Positions 33,036-42,030 of a stretch of 64,000 nucleotides of DNA are shown piece after piece. The translations under genes and the position numbers were made by a program. This DNA comes from Epiperipatus broadwayi. Its lineage: Eukaryota; Onychophora; Udeonychophora; Euonychophora; Peripatidae. Every line of letters starts with the position of its first letter. The stretch's first letter is position 1. Location of the stretch: positions 2,376,001 to 2,440,000 of the forward strand of contig JAQFVV010012545.1 in assembly GCA_028023455.1 (NCBI GenBank). The letters are read 5' to 3'. Below the pieces are notes generated by a model. The model ran no database searches and was not told the origin of the DNA. It saw only the letters and a list, made by a program, of their open reading frames with translations.

Positions 33036-33072
33036 CTGAGGAAGGTACTTGATATTGTACAGAAACATCAGC
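33036..33072 (+). other. Hammerhead-like motif near PLE family 2 terminus
   Basis: CTGAGGA is followed by AG, GTAC, an 8-nt loop TTGATATT, GTAC, A and GAAACATCAGC. Core-like CTGAGGA and GAAAC flank a short stem, as at the ends of the first PLE family. Stem II joins the core imperfectly and no full stem III is evident. Confidence 0.4.
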
Positions 33073-33299
33073 ATTTAGCTTTCTCACTATGCGGAATATC
33101 CACAAATAGTAATAATAATATGACATATATATATATGGACATGTATTTGTTTCTGCTTCTAACATTTAAAGTTTTATGCTAATAGAATACCAATATTAAT
33201 AGATACAATTATTAATTGAAGATCAATAGATAAATCCATAAGAAAAAAAAATATTGGGTTAAAAAATATAACAGTAATAAATGGGATATCGTGGATCAG

Positions 33300-33655
33300 A
33301 ATATATATATATATCAAAAATCAGTAAACTACAATTATATGAAACAGTAGTAAAAGATTCCATTACATATGAAAATGAGGTTTGTCAACTGAAGAAAAAA
33401 GAAAACTGAAGATTATATAAATGGATTTTTGCTAAAGATCTGCAGAAAGATCAATGAATGAATGGAGAAGCAATAAAAGAATTCATAATATAATAAATAT
33501 TAAACATATAATAAATAAAATCAGAAGAAAGCAATTCATATGGTGTAAGTTATCCAACAAATATTAAATTGGATATAGGGGGGGGGGACGACCCAAAAAG
33601 TTGGAAAGAAAAAATAGCCAGAGAAATTCAAGAAAAACGTATGGAAGTCAAATGA
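33300..33655 (+). pseudogene. Degenerate non-LTR retrotransposon C-terminal fragment
   Basis: Plus-strand translation gives KLQLYETVVKDSITYENEVCQLKKKEN, then an IRRKQFIW-like block and DDPKSWKEKIAREIQEKRMEVK, with stops between. Order and motifs match the region after the RT of LINEs (YGSExW, then RRLxWxGH, then GRPxxxWxxxI). A G run (9 G) at 33579 interrupts it. The clade cannot be decided from this short piece. Confidence 0.6.
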
Positions 33656-33659
33656 CAGT

Positions 33660-34145
33660 AAGCTTGGCAATTGTGAATTGAAAGATGTTTAATAAGTGTT
33701 ATGTAATCTAAACTTAATAGAGTATTACATATCATATATTTATGTTATTGCCCTAAATAGTATATTGTGTTAGTAGACTTAAAAGCTCCATGAACTGCAA
33801 CTTAGTTTTGCCACTTCCAGTGTTCAGGCATCATGTGACCAATTGAATATAGTCAAAGCATTGATACTCATATGCTGACTAAGATTAGCACAGAATATTT
33901 ACCCTTTAGCTAGTAATGGTTAGTTCTTCATTGATTAACATCGAATACTCATCTAGAATAGATATTTTCAATATTTTTTAATGTTAATTTTAAATTGATA
34001 TTACTTTAGTTATTTGACTTTTCTAATAGAAAAAGAAAAATCCCCAAAACATTGATCTACTAACAGAATAAAAAATGTTGTTTTATATACTTTTTTTTTT
34101 TTACTTTTAAAGTTTTATTTTTGTCTAATAATAATTTGCATATTT
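33660..34145. other. Unassigned spacer upstream of the zinc-ribbon ORF
   Basis: AT-rich with long T runs (34090-34100). No promoter element can be supported. Confidence 0.4.
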
Positions 34146-34169
34146 AAATGTGTATTTTTTTATCTTTAG

Positions 34170-34410
34170 GAGCTCGGACTTAGAGGATTTTGGTTTAGTA
34201 AGATATCTTTCTCTGCTAATGCCTTCTTTACATCTGATGCTATATTGTGTTAAATGCCATGAGAAAACTGAAACTTTGAAGATTGTGTGCACTTACACCA
34301 AAAATAATCGACGATTAATTGTGGGTGAATGTACAAAATGTGGTATAACAAAAACAAGTTTTGCTACTGCTTCAAATTATATTAAGTGTGAAAAAAATAA
34401 AAAATGTTAA
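34170..34410 (+). CDS. Small Cys4 zinc-ribbon ORF, possible terminal exon
   Basis: The frame encodes about 80 residues ending YCVKCHEKTETLKIVCTYTK, NNRRLIVGECTKCGITKTSF and a Lys-rich tail. Two CxxC pairs (YCVKC and CTKCG) about 25 residues apart form a probable zinc ribbon. The pattern YCVKC...GxCxxCG-xK resembles DUF5679-type small proteins known from viruses, virus-like elements and their host-integrated relatives; that link is from memory and is tentative. There is no ATG at the start of the open frame. Either a splice acceptor is used (TATCTTTAG at 34161-34169), or translation begins at the ATG at 34219 (MPSLHL). AATAAA lies at 34451, 41 bp after the stop. No other gene of a viral or Polinton element is visible nearby. 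It could be a host exon, a viral remnant or an unexpressed fragment. Confidence 0.45.
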
Positions 34411-34849
34411 TGCATTTCAGTTACAGCCTGCAACTACAGTTTACTTGTTAAATAAAAATGAAATAATTATTAAATTCAGTACCCTTTTTTCACTGTTCTT
34501 TAATTTTAAATATTTTAAATTATGTGTGTATATAATCTCTTGCTGGCATGATCCTAAAATTGAGAAATAATATTTCTTTCATTATTATAAATAATATCAA
34601 AACATTAACAGAGAATAAAAATATGTATTTAATTAAATAAACCAAGTATATATTTAACATGATATTGGCTTTCTGATTTATCACATACTCATTCCTCACA
34701 AATTACCTCAACAATTCCAGAATCAAAACCACATCTATATTCATCAACTAATGTCAGTACTTAGAAAAATTTAATTTATTTAAATTTTACAAATCCATTC
34801 AATTGTTAATTGTTAATAATAGCATGCAGGTTAACATATACACAACATT

Positions 34850-34893
34850 TTGAGTGATATTATTTTTTCCTCTTTTTCAGGTATTACTCATCT
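34850..34893 (-). other. Hammerhead-like motif near PLE terminus (copy D)
   Basis: The minus strand reads CCTGAAAAAGAGGAAAAAATAATATCACTCAAAATG in broken form. CTGAAAA corresponds to CTGAAGA of copy B, and CTCAAAATG to the CGAAAC position. More decayed than copies A and B. Confidence 0.3.
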
Positions 34894-34916
34894 GACTAGT
34901 GACAGTACTATCATGT

Positions 34917-34986
34917 GACTCGAACCTAGAGCCTTAGATTCTTGAGTATTGAATTTTAAGGCAATGCTCTAACCAACAGCCATCCT
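34917..34986 (-). other. tRNA-like module in PLE 3' region (copy D)
   Basis: The minus strand has GGCTGTTGGTTAGAGC, the best A-box match of the four copies, and the B-box-like AGGTTCGAGTC. The distance between boxes is the same as in the other copies. Confidence 0.55.
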
Positions 34987-35205
34987 GACAAAGGCAACAG
35001 TTCAGTAGAAATTTCATATACTTATCTATGAGGTTCCTCCTATTTCTCCACTTTTTCCTAAGAGTAAAGTTGATTAGTGGGTTTCACTCATTATGTATAG
35101 TCACACTATGTGACATATGGAGTTGTTTGCCATTACCATGTGAACAACTTCTTTAAACTTTCTTTTTTTGTACTTTTCTTCTCTATAGAATACTTTTGTA
35201 TTTTC

Positions 35206-35400
35206 TCAATTAAACATATGTTTACTGGTACATATATGGTCTGCTACCTTAGATACATCTGTTTTCTTTCTTTTAATCATCAGTTTGTATTTTTGCAAGC
35301 ACTTTTCAATGGGAATACTAATCTCACCAATATATGTTCTTCCACATTCACATGGTTTTTCATAGATGCAGTATTTTCTTTTCAGCATTTTAAGTTTAGG
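35206..35400 (-). pseudogene. GIY-YIG endonuclease of PLE copy D (fragment)
   Basis: The open piece reads CIYEKPCECGRTYIGEI, then PIEKCLQKYKLMIKRKKTDVSKVADHICTSKHMFN. The YIG motif is intact, and the helix again has Cys where GIY-YIG enzymes carry the catalytic Arg. Linker sequence continues upstream to about 35640 with stops (one lies just before the endonuclease frame). Confidence 0.7.
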
Positions 35401-35659
35401 CTTTGTAGATGTTAGAAATCCTCATAGTGGGATATGATTCTGGAAAGCTATTTTGGTCTTATACTGATTGCAGATTTTTATTAATTTCTCTGCCATTTTT
35501 GGCATGTATGGGTACACTACAGTACCAATAATTGTGTTTTTTTGGATGCTTTGTTTTGTTGTCTATTTATGATTTTCTTAATCATTTTTCATAAGTTTGT
35601 TCTATATTGTAATGAAAGGCAGCCTTTCTTCTAATTTATCAAACTACATTTGATCAATT

Positions 35660-36130
35660 CTCATGGTTGATCATACATTATTTGTATTAAACCTATCATT
35701 TATAAATTAATGACATGACTTTATAGTAGTCATAGACTTGGAGATAAGTTCTAAAACTCAGTCTTCTATAAGAAAAAATATACACACAATGATATATGGA
35801 TAGATTTATATTCAGCAATTAACCTTTCCAAATCTCTAATCAATATTCAATGATCAGCATATTTATGGACATCAGTATTATCTGATTACACTTGGCTAAT
35901 CCTATGGTTTACATAATAATTATACTGATGGATTAATAGGATTGATAATAGCATACTAACAGAAAGGCCAAACACTAGCTAGTTTACTCAGGGCAGATAG
36001 TATTTATACTGATGGTGATATGTTAATAACAGAGTAGATCACCCTAAGCTATTTGTAAACACATACATATATTTTGATTAAACAATTATAGAAATAAAAA
36101 ACTAAATAATGGTGCTCCATTGTTTAATAA
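35660..36130. other. Unassigned spacer
   Basis: Nothing is recognised. Confidence 0.4.
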
Positions 36131-36149
36131 AATGCAAGCATATATATAT

Positions 36150-36256
36150 TTTTTATTTTTAAGGTCATAGCATCGGCCGGGACGCGAACCCGCAACCCGG
36201 GCAACTGCCTGCAAGTGCAAGGCAGTCGCGTTGACCTCTTGACCACCAATGCAAGA
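36150..36256 (-). mobile_element. tRNA-derived SINE (copy 2) with target-site duplication
   Basis: The minus strand reads GCATTGG (5' acceptor-like), an A-box-like GTGGTCAAGAGGTCAACGC, an anticodon-arm-like TGCCT...AGGCA, a B-box-like GGGTTCGCGTCCC and CCGATGC, which pairs with GCATTGG as a 7-bp acceptor stem with one G-U. An A-rich tail follows. The target CAAGCATATATAT is duplicated at 36135-36149 and 36257-36270. The tail and the duplication favour a SINE over a tRNA gene. Confidence 0.8.
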
Positions 36257-36279
36257 CAAGCATATATATTTTTAATTGT

Positions 36280-37290
36280 TAGAAATTATTATTTAGTACA
36301 AAGATTAATTATTTTGTTTTAATGTTTACATGACTTCAAATATAAAAAAACTACAAACTGTAAATATATGATTTATAATTCGTACGATTATAAAATAAAA
36401 ATAACATATAGATTACCTTTAGTCCCCAGAGAACATACCATTAATATACACACACAAAGTAAGCTTACTCGGTGAAACTATGGTCACAGAGATTGTCCTA
36501 AAATGTCTTTACTTTGAATTTTTCTATAAAGCAGGCATGAGCTATAATATCTTAAGACAAACGGATTTGGATGTGGACTTCAACTTCGATAAATGATAGG
36601 ATCACGTAGCATATTTTTTTCTCCGTGTAGCAGAGGGATAAAGCCCAGAACATTTAGGTCTTTACCCCCCACATCATCATGCTGGTGCACATATAATTTT
36701 CTTCCAATATCATAATTCAATTACTCAGAATAGTAATTAATTAACAGCAGTCAATATTCACAAAGCAATATCTTGATTTTTTTTCTATTTATATATTTTT
36801 TGTTTTACTCTACAAAGTTCTATTTCTTTCCATCTCATGCAACCTTTCCCATAACTCCTAAAAATGTTCGATATTTTTAGCCTTATTTTATATGATCTGC
36901 TTAGTCCAGCATACCGCTGTTTCAGATCTAACCTCTTTTGTCTTCTCATTTTTTATTACAAAAGAAAACCTTTTACCAAGTTTTATCTTAACAGTTTGTT
37001 AGAAACTTTTAAAAATAACTTTATACAATAAATGCAGTAAATAGCATTTCATAGACAACATCTGCTTAATTTTTCGTGATTGACATATTTTCTTTTAATT
37101 AAAAATAAATAGAAAAATTTTGCATAAAAAATACAAATTCCAGAAAGTTCTTTTTTTTTTACATTTGATTATATAATACATGCATGCACTCCATCAAAAG
37201 AAATGAACACAACCCCTCCCTCCCCAACTCTATTTTGGTTAACTGTTTGTTTTGCCTCTAATAAACTTATATGCAATTGCTGCATCTACA
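36280..37290. other. Unassigned AT-rich region
   Basis: No coding or classified repeat is seen. TTTACCCCCCACATCATCATGC at 36661 is a local GC-richer patch only. Confidence 0.45.
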
Positions 37291-37299
37291 GGTATGTGT

Positions 37300-39110
37300 G
37301 AATATCTAGAGTCCCTTTGACTTGTAACAGGGTTCAAATCTGGTTTCTGTTATAATATAGATCTTTTCTTTTTTCAAATAAATGGTTTCTGAACTAACTT
37401 CTTTTGCTCTGTTCCATAGTAATAGTATAACTCTATCTTTAGGGTTTCTGGTGAGATTGGATGTATAAACAAAGTATTTTCCCATGGGCTTTCTGTAAAT
37501 AGTAGTTTTGATTTTGCCACAAGGAAGTCTTGCTAGAAGAACATCTAAGAATCCCAATTTTTGTTCTTGTTCTGATTATATTGTGAATTTAATTGAAGGG
37601 GATATGTTGTTGATGTGCTTCCACAATGTTTGTAGTAAGGCTTCACCATTTGTCTATTCAACAAATGTATTATCTACATAGCGAAGCCAAACTTTAGGTG
37701 AATATGGAGTAGTTTTTATGGATGTGGTTTCAAGTTTTTTATATAAATATTGCTAATCAGGAGTGACAATGATGAGCCTATAGAAATTTCTTGAGTTTGT
37801 TGGAAGAATTCTATGTTATATCTAAGGTAAGTTGCTTTTATGTAGAATGTTAATAGTTCTATTATACTATCAATAGGAGTTGTTATTCTGGTTTGTAAGC
37901 TATTATCACATTTAATCTTTTCTTTATAATAGACAATGGTTCTTCACATGGTTTGTTCCATGAATAAACTTTCCACATCAAAACTTACCAGTAAGACAGT
38001 TCTATCAATTTTCATGTTCTTGATTAATTCTACAAGGTGTCTAAAATACCTGATAACGGAATGGATTTTCAATGCCAAAGGACTAAGAACTTTGAGAAAA
38101 AATCTTGACAAACTTTGGCAAGGTCAATTTCTAGTTCTAACAATATGAATTAATGAAACATGATCCTTATGGATTTTAGTTACACCATAAAGATGAAACT
38201 TTTATGAACTATGATGTTAGTTTACTTTTTTCTAAGTCACTGAAGTACCTGTGATTCTGTTTGAGTAATGCTTGTAATTTCATTTCTATACTCAGTATTA
38301 GATTTTTTCTACTTTTCTGTATTATCCTGCTATGAAGAATTCTTGTATTTTGTTGTCATAATCAGTTATATCCATTACAACTGTTGCATTGCCTTTATCA
38401 CCAGATAGAATAATTATAGGTTTATTTATTTTGAGAGATTTAATTGCTATTCCTGTCATCATAGAATATGTTTGACTTCAATTTTTATTGCTTGTCAAGT
38501 GTTTTTTGTATTTTCCAGTGTAATTCTGCCTCATCTTCTAAAGGCAACTTTTGAGTGACTTCCTCAGTGGCTGCCATTATATTTAATAGAGGGATATTAG
38601 ATAGTATTATGGCACAGTTTACGCCTTTTTCAAGAACAGAAATTTCAGCATCTATTAGTTATTTAGAACTCAGAAAGCTGCTACACTTCTTGGTATACTA
38701 TGATTTTTGATACGCTAATGTAGTTTTGCAAGTTTTTTCTTTTGGCATTCTTTTACTTTTTCATGTAAAGTAGAATATGATTTTCTTTCTGCTTGAGAAA
38801 CTCTTGTAAAGTCTTCATCATTAAGTTTATTTTTTAAAAAACATACTACATTATTAATGGAATGCAAAGTTTCATACTTGGAAAACCTTTGAACATTTAT
38901 TCTTTCTTTTAATAAAGTTTCACTTGATCTCAGTAATTTTCTCAGCTCTCTGGGAGTGAATTGGAGATTTTAGTTGCAAACCTTAATTATCCCTTAAGAT
39001 TTACAAAAAAAAGTTAAATCATTTTTTACTTTGGCCAGCTTTAGACATAATTTTTCATAATCTCTAAAGTTGATGTAGTACAGGTCCATATTGAGTAATT
39101 AGTGTTTTCC
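37300..39110 (-). mobile_element. Penelope-like element copy E1: N-terminus and RT, lacking endonuclease
   Basis: The minus strand from 39110 down contains the PLE N-terminal region (SKYETLHSINNVVCFLKNKLNDED-type sequence near 38850 and LEKGVNCA near 38630), the TTDYDNK/HKD-type finger region and the RT palm, ending after FLDVLLARLPCGKIKTTIYRKP near 37350. Stops and frameshifts are frequent. It lies directly behind the 3' end of copy E2 in the same orientation, a head-to-tail tandem. Confidence 0.75.
37306..38460 (-). pseudogene. PLE reverse transcriptase of copy E1 (degenerate)
   Basis: Collinear RT motifs on the minus strand are KPIIILSGDKGNATVVMDITDYDNK (38.35-38.45 kb), the SFDVxSLF-type motif A region near 37.97 kb, the VDNTF-type catalytic region near 37.67 kb, and GFLDVLLARLPCGKIKTTIYRKP at 37.5 kb. 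Stops break it in all parts. The RT would copy element RNA at the nicked target. Confidence 0.7.
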
Positions 39111-39249
39111 TGAAGGTTTGTGATGATGATATTTTACTTATTTATATATTAGACTATTTCCATCATCTACTATAAGTGTTGAATATATTTGGCAAAATTT
39201 AACTTAATTTAAATATTCCAAATACATTCTACTGTTAGTAATACCACAC

Positions 39250-39280
39250 AGCTTATTCTCCCCTCTTCATCAAGTAATGT
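39250..39280 (-). other. Hammerhead-like motif near PLE terminus (copy E2)
   Basis: The minus strand reads CTTGATGAAGAGGGGAGAATAAGC. TTGATGA is one change from CTGATGA. The downstream CGAAAC side is lost by deletion. Confidence 0.3.
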
Positions 39281-39307
39281 TAACCTGACCAGTGATAGTA
39301 GTAGCAT

Positions 39308-39379
39308 GGGAATAAATGAGTTCTTAGATTCTTGAATATTGAATTTTAGGGTAGCACTCTAACCAACTGAAGCATCCTA
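39308..39379 (-). other. tRNA-like module in PLE 3' region (copy E2)
   Basis: Same position as in copies A, B and D. The A-box side reads TTGGTTAGAGTGC. The B-box side is degraded here (AACTCATTTATTCCC). Confidence 0.4.
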
Positions 39380-39467
39380 CCAAAGGCAACAGCCAGTAGA
39401 AAATTTTATTTGCTTATCTACGAGGTTCTTCCTGATTTCTTCACTTTTTCATAAGAGCAAAGTTTAT

Positions 39468-39995
39468 TCATGATTTCCATACATTATGCATAGTTACATT
39501 AGGTTGACTTATGGAATTGTTCCCCATTGTCATGTGAACAGCTTCTTTAAATTTTCTTCTTTGTACATTTTTTTCTCTCTCCAATATTTTTCTATTTTCC
39601 CAATTGAACATATGTTCAGTGACACATATATGGTCTGCTTCCTTAGACACATCTGTTTTCTTTCTTCTAACCATCAGTTTGTGTTCTTTCAAGCACATTT
39701 CAATAGGATAACAGGTCTCACCATTATATGTTTTTCCATAATCATGTGGTATTTTATAGATGCAGTTATTTTTCAGCACTTCAAGTTTAGGCTTTGTAGA
39801 TGTTACAATTCTTGTAGTGTGGTATGGCTCTGGTTTATATTGATTGCAGACTTTTCTTAATTTGTCTACTACACTACAATACTGATAATTTGTTTTTTGA
39901 TGTTCTTTTTGTTGTCTGTTTATAGTTTTCTTAATAATAACTGATGGATAACTGTTTTCATGAGTTTGCTCTATATAGATCTTTTCCATTTTCAA
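39468..39995 (-). pseudogene. GIY-YIG endonuclease of PLE copy E2
   Basis: An open frame of 175 codons without stops runs from the RT-endonuclease linker (YIEQTHENSYPSVIIKKTIN) through QYCSVVDKLRKVCNQYKPEP, then CIYKIPHDYGKTYNGET (GIY-YIG region, with YNG for YIG), PIEMCLKEHKLMVRRKKTDVSKEADH and MFNWENRKILEREKNVQRRKFKEA. The canonical Arg is again Cys (EMCLKEH); the following Glu-His is kept. Two of the zinc-region Cys (CEC in copy B) are changed to HDY. This is the longest open endonuclease frame in the window, but the YIG and Arg changes make activity unlikely. Confidence 0.7.
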
Positions 39996-40358
39996 ATTGC
40001 TGGTTTCTAAATGCTTATTTTTTTGCTATATTTTATGGTGATAATATAACATTATATTTTGTTTTTATAGTGTGATTGGATGTATAGGTTAAGTATTTTC
40101 TTGTATGTTTGGGTTTTCAGTAAATTGTAGTTTTGATTTTGCCATGAGAGATGGAGTAGTCTTTATGGTTGTGGTTTTAAGTTCTTTCATGTAAATACTG
40201 CTAACCAGGATGGCAATGATGAGATCATAGGCATTCCTTGAGTTTGTTAGAAAAATTATATGTTATATTAAAAATAGCTTGTTTTTATGCAGAATATTAA
40301 TAGTTCCATTATATTATCAATTAGAAAGTTGTACTGATTTGTAAGATATTGTCACCAT

Positions 40359-40913
40359 TTAATCTTTCCATACAATCAACAATGCTTCTTCATATGGTAC
40401 ATTTGCAAATAAACTTTTCACATCAAAGCTTACCAGTAAGTCAGTTATTTCAATTTTCATGTTTTTGATAAATTCTACAAAATATCTAATATGTCTTACA
40501 ATGGACTGGATCTTGTATGCTAAAGAAGTTTTGAAAAGAAATCTTGACAAATTTTGGCAAGATGAATGTTTAGAATTAACAATAGGTCTTAATGAAACAT
40601 GATCCTTATGGATTTTAGGTAGGCCATAAAGATGAATAATTTTATTGAAATATGATGTTAGTTTACCTTTTTCTAAATCATGGAAGTACCCATGATGCTT
40701 TTTGAATAACGCTTGTAACTTTGTTTCTATACTCGGTATTGGATTTTTTGTCACTTTTCTGTATTGGACTGCTGTGATGAATTCTTGTATTTTGTTATCG
40801 TAATCAGTTGTATCCATTACAACTGTTAAATTGCCTTTGTTATCATGTAGAATAATTATAGATTTATCTACTTTGAGAGATTTAATTTCTTTCCTCTCAC
40901 CATAGCAGGCCAA
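40359..40913 (-). pseudogene. PLE reverse transcriptase N-terminal half, copy E2
   Basis: 184 open codons read KSIIILHDNKGNLTVVMDTT, FITAVQYRKVTKNPIPS, HLYGLPKIHKDHVSLRPIV, ACNSK-equivalent and then FVEFIKNMKIEITDLLVSFDVKSLFANVPYEEA. GLPKIHK, the RPIV segment and SFDVxSLF-x-NVP (motif A with the first catalytic Asp) are classic PLE RT blocks. The frame stops before the second catalytic motif, which is deleted in this copy. Confidence 0.8.
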
Positions 40914-40914
40914 T

Positions 40915-41880
40915 ACAGAAAATTGGCAAAAAATCCAATACTAAGTTCAGAAACAAAGTTACTAGCATTATTGAGAAAGCATCGCAGATATTTCAGTGAT
41001 TCAGAAAAAAGTAAAATAACATATTTCAGCAAAATTTCTCATCTTTATGGTCTACTTAAAATCCATAAGGATCATGTTCCACCAAGACCTACTGTTTGTT
41101 CTAGAAATTCACCTTGTTGTCAAGATTTCTTCTCAAAGTTCTAAATTCTTTGGCATACAAGATCCAGGTCTTTTTCAGAGATTTTAGACACTTTGTAGAA
41201 TTAATCAAGAACATGAAAATTGAAAGAACTGATTTACTGGTAAGCTTTGATGTGGAAAGTTTCTTTACAAATGTACCATATGAAGCATTGTCTACATTGT
41301 CTATTGTGAGGAAAATATTTAATGGTGATAATAGTTTCAAACCAGAACAACTCTTTGTATTGATAGTATAATGGAACTATTAATATTCTGCATATAAACA
41401 ACCTAATTTTCAAAATAACACAGGATTCATTTAACAAAATCAAGAAATAGCTATGAGATCACCAATGTCATCCCTGATTAGCAATAGTTGCATGGAAGAA
41501 CTTGAAATCACAGCCATAAAAACTTACTACATATCCACTTTTAAGTTTGACTTTGCAATGTGGATGATACATTTGTTCTGTGGTCACATGGTAAAGCACT
41601 ACTACAGACTTTCTGGAAACACATCAACAACATATCCCCTTCAATTAAATTCACAATAGAATCAGAACAAGAACAAAACTTGGCAACCATAGATGTTCTT
41701 GTGATAAGACTCCTCATGGCAAAATCAAAATTACAGGTTACCAAAAGCCCACACTTACATACTTAGCCTATATATTCAACCACACCAGAATCACAAAACA
41801 TAGAGTTATACTATCACTATGGAACAGAGCAAAAAAATTTTGTTCAGAAACCAGTGATTGAAAAAAAAAGATCTATAGAG
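40915..41880 (+). mobile_element. Penelope-like element copy E3: RT fragment in opposite orientation, head to head with E2
   Basis: Plus strand from 40920 repeats the same RT region as E2 (AKNPILSSETKLLALLRKHRRYF onward) and runs past the catalytic motif to the KPxHT-type block at about 41760. It meets E2 at 40915 with both reading outward. Because E2 and E3 overlap in protein content, this is not a simple twin-priming product. Two insertions or a duplicated inversion are possible. Confidence 0.7.
40923..41770 (+). pseudogene. PLE reverse transcriptase of copy E3 (frameshifted)
   Basis: Blocks in order are HLYGLLKIHKDHVPPRPTV, FVELIKNMKIERTDLLVSFDVESFFTNVP (motif A), MRSPMSSLISNSCMEELE (PLE motif B, G-S-P-x-S-x-x-x-x-N-x-x-M-E-x-x-E type), and MDDTFVLWSHGKALLQTFWKHINNISPSIKFTIE (motif C region, VDDTF-like). 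These lie in at least three frames with frameshifts near 41.13, 41.37 and 41.55 kb. All RT catalytic blocks can be located, but the gene is dead. Confidence 0.75.
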
Positions 41881-41885
41881 AACAA

Positions 41886-42030
41886 TTAAAATGAAATTAA
41901 GGTCTGCTGAGTATGCATATAAATATAAATTCAGCATTCTAATTTTGATTAATATCCAAGATTATGATTTAAAAAGACTTCAATAGGTTTATATAGAGCA
42001 CACAGATGTATGTGCATAATAATTTATGAA
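41886..42030 (+). repeat. Short dispersed repeat shared with 55.64-55.79 kb
   Basis: AACAATTAAAATGAAATTAAGGTCTGCTGAG and a later TTCTAATTTTGATTAAT...CAATAGGTTTA recur at 55636-55790 with indels. Both copies adjoin degenerate retroelements. The family is unknown. Confidence 0.7.

Larger units (their letters stand above)
32165..33075 (+). mobile_element. Penelope-like element copy C, second family, 5' inverted
   Basis: Minus strand 32575 to 32170 encodes the end of a PLE RT and its linker. Plus strand from about 32590 encodes the GIY-YIG endonuclease, followed by a basic tail and an HHR-like motif. The RT's upstream-most residues abut the start of the endonuclease, as expected for a 5' inversion. 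The protein sequence differs clearly from copies A, B, D and E, so this is a separate family. Confidence 0.75.
34775..35645 (-). mobile_element. Penelope-like element copy D, endonuclease and 3' region
   Basis: Minus strand, same family as copies A, B and E. It runs from the linker (near 35640) through the GIY-YIG endonuclease (35206-35400) and the tRNA-like module to the terminal HHR-like region and an end like that of copy B. It is 5' truncated with no RT. Confidence 0.75.
39115..40915 (-). mobile_element. Penelope-like element copy E2: RT with internal deletion, endonuclease, 3' region
   Basis: On the minus strand are RT fingers and motif A (40913-40359), a jump near 40140 that removes the catalytic VDDTF region, the remains of the thumb, the endonuclease (39995-39468), the tRNA-like module and the HHR-like motif, then the element end at about 39120. 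It is the longest single-orientation PLE copy in the window that includes both RT and endonuclease parts. Confidence 0.75.

Noticed and set aside
36150-36256. A functional tRNA gene
   Set aside because: The acceptor stem pairs, but the anticodon loop is 9 nt, the T stem is imperfect, and an A-rich tail plus a target-site duplication indicate a SINE.
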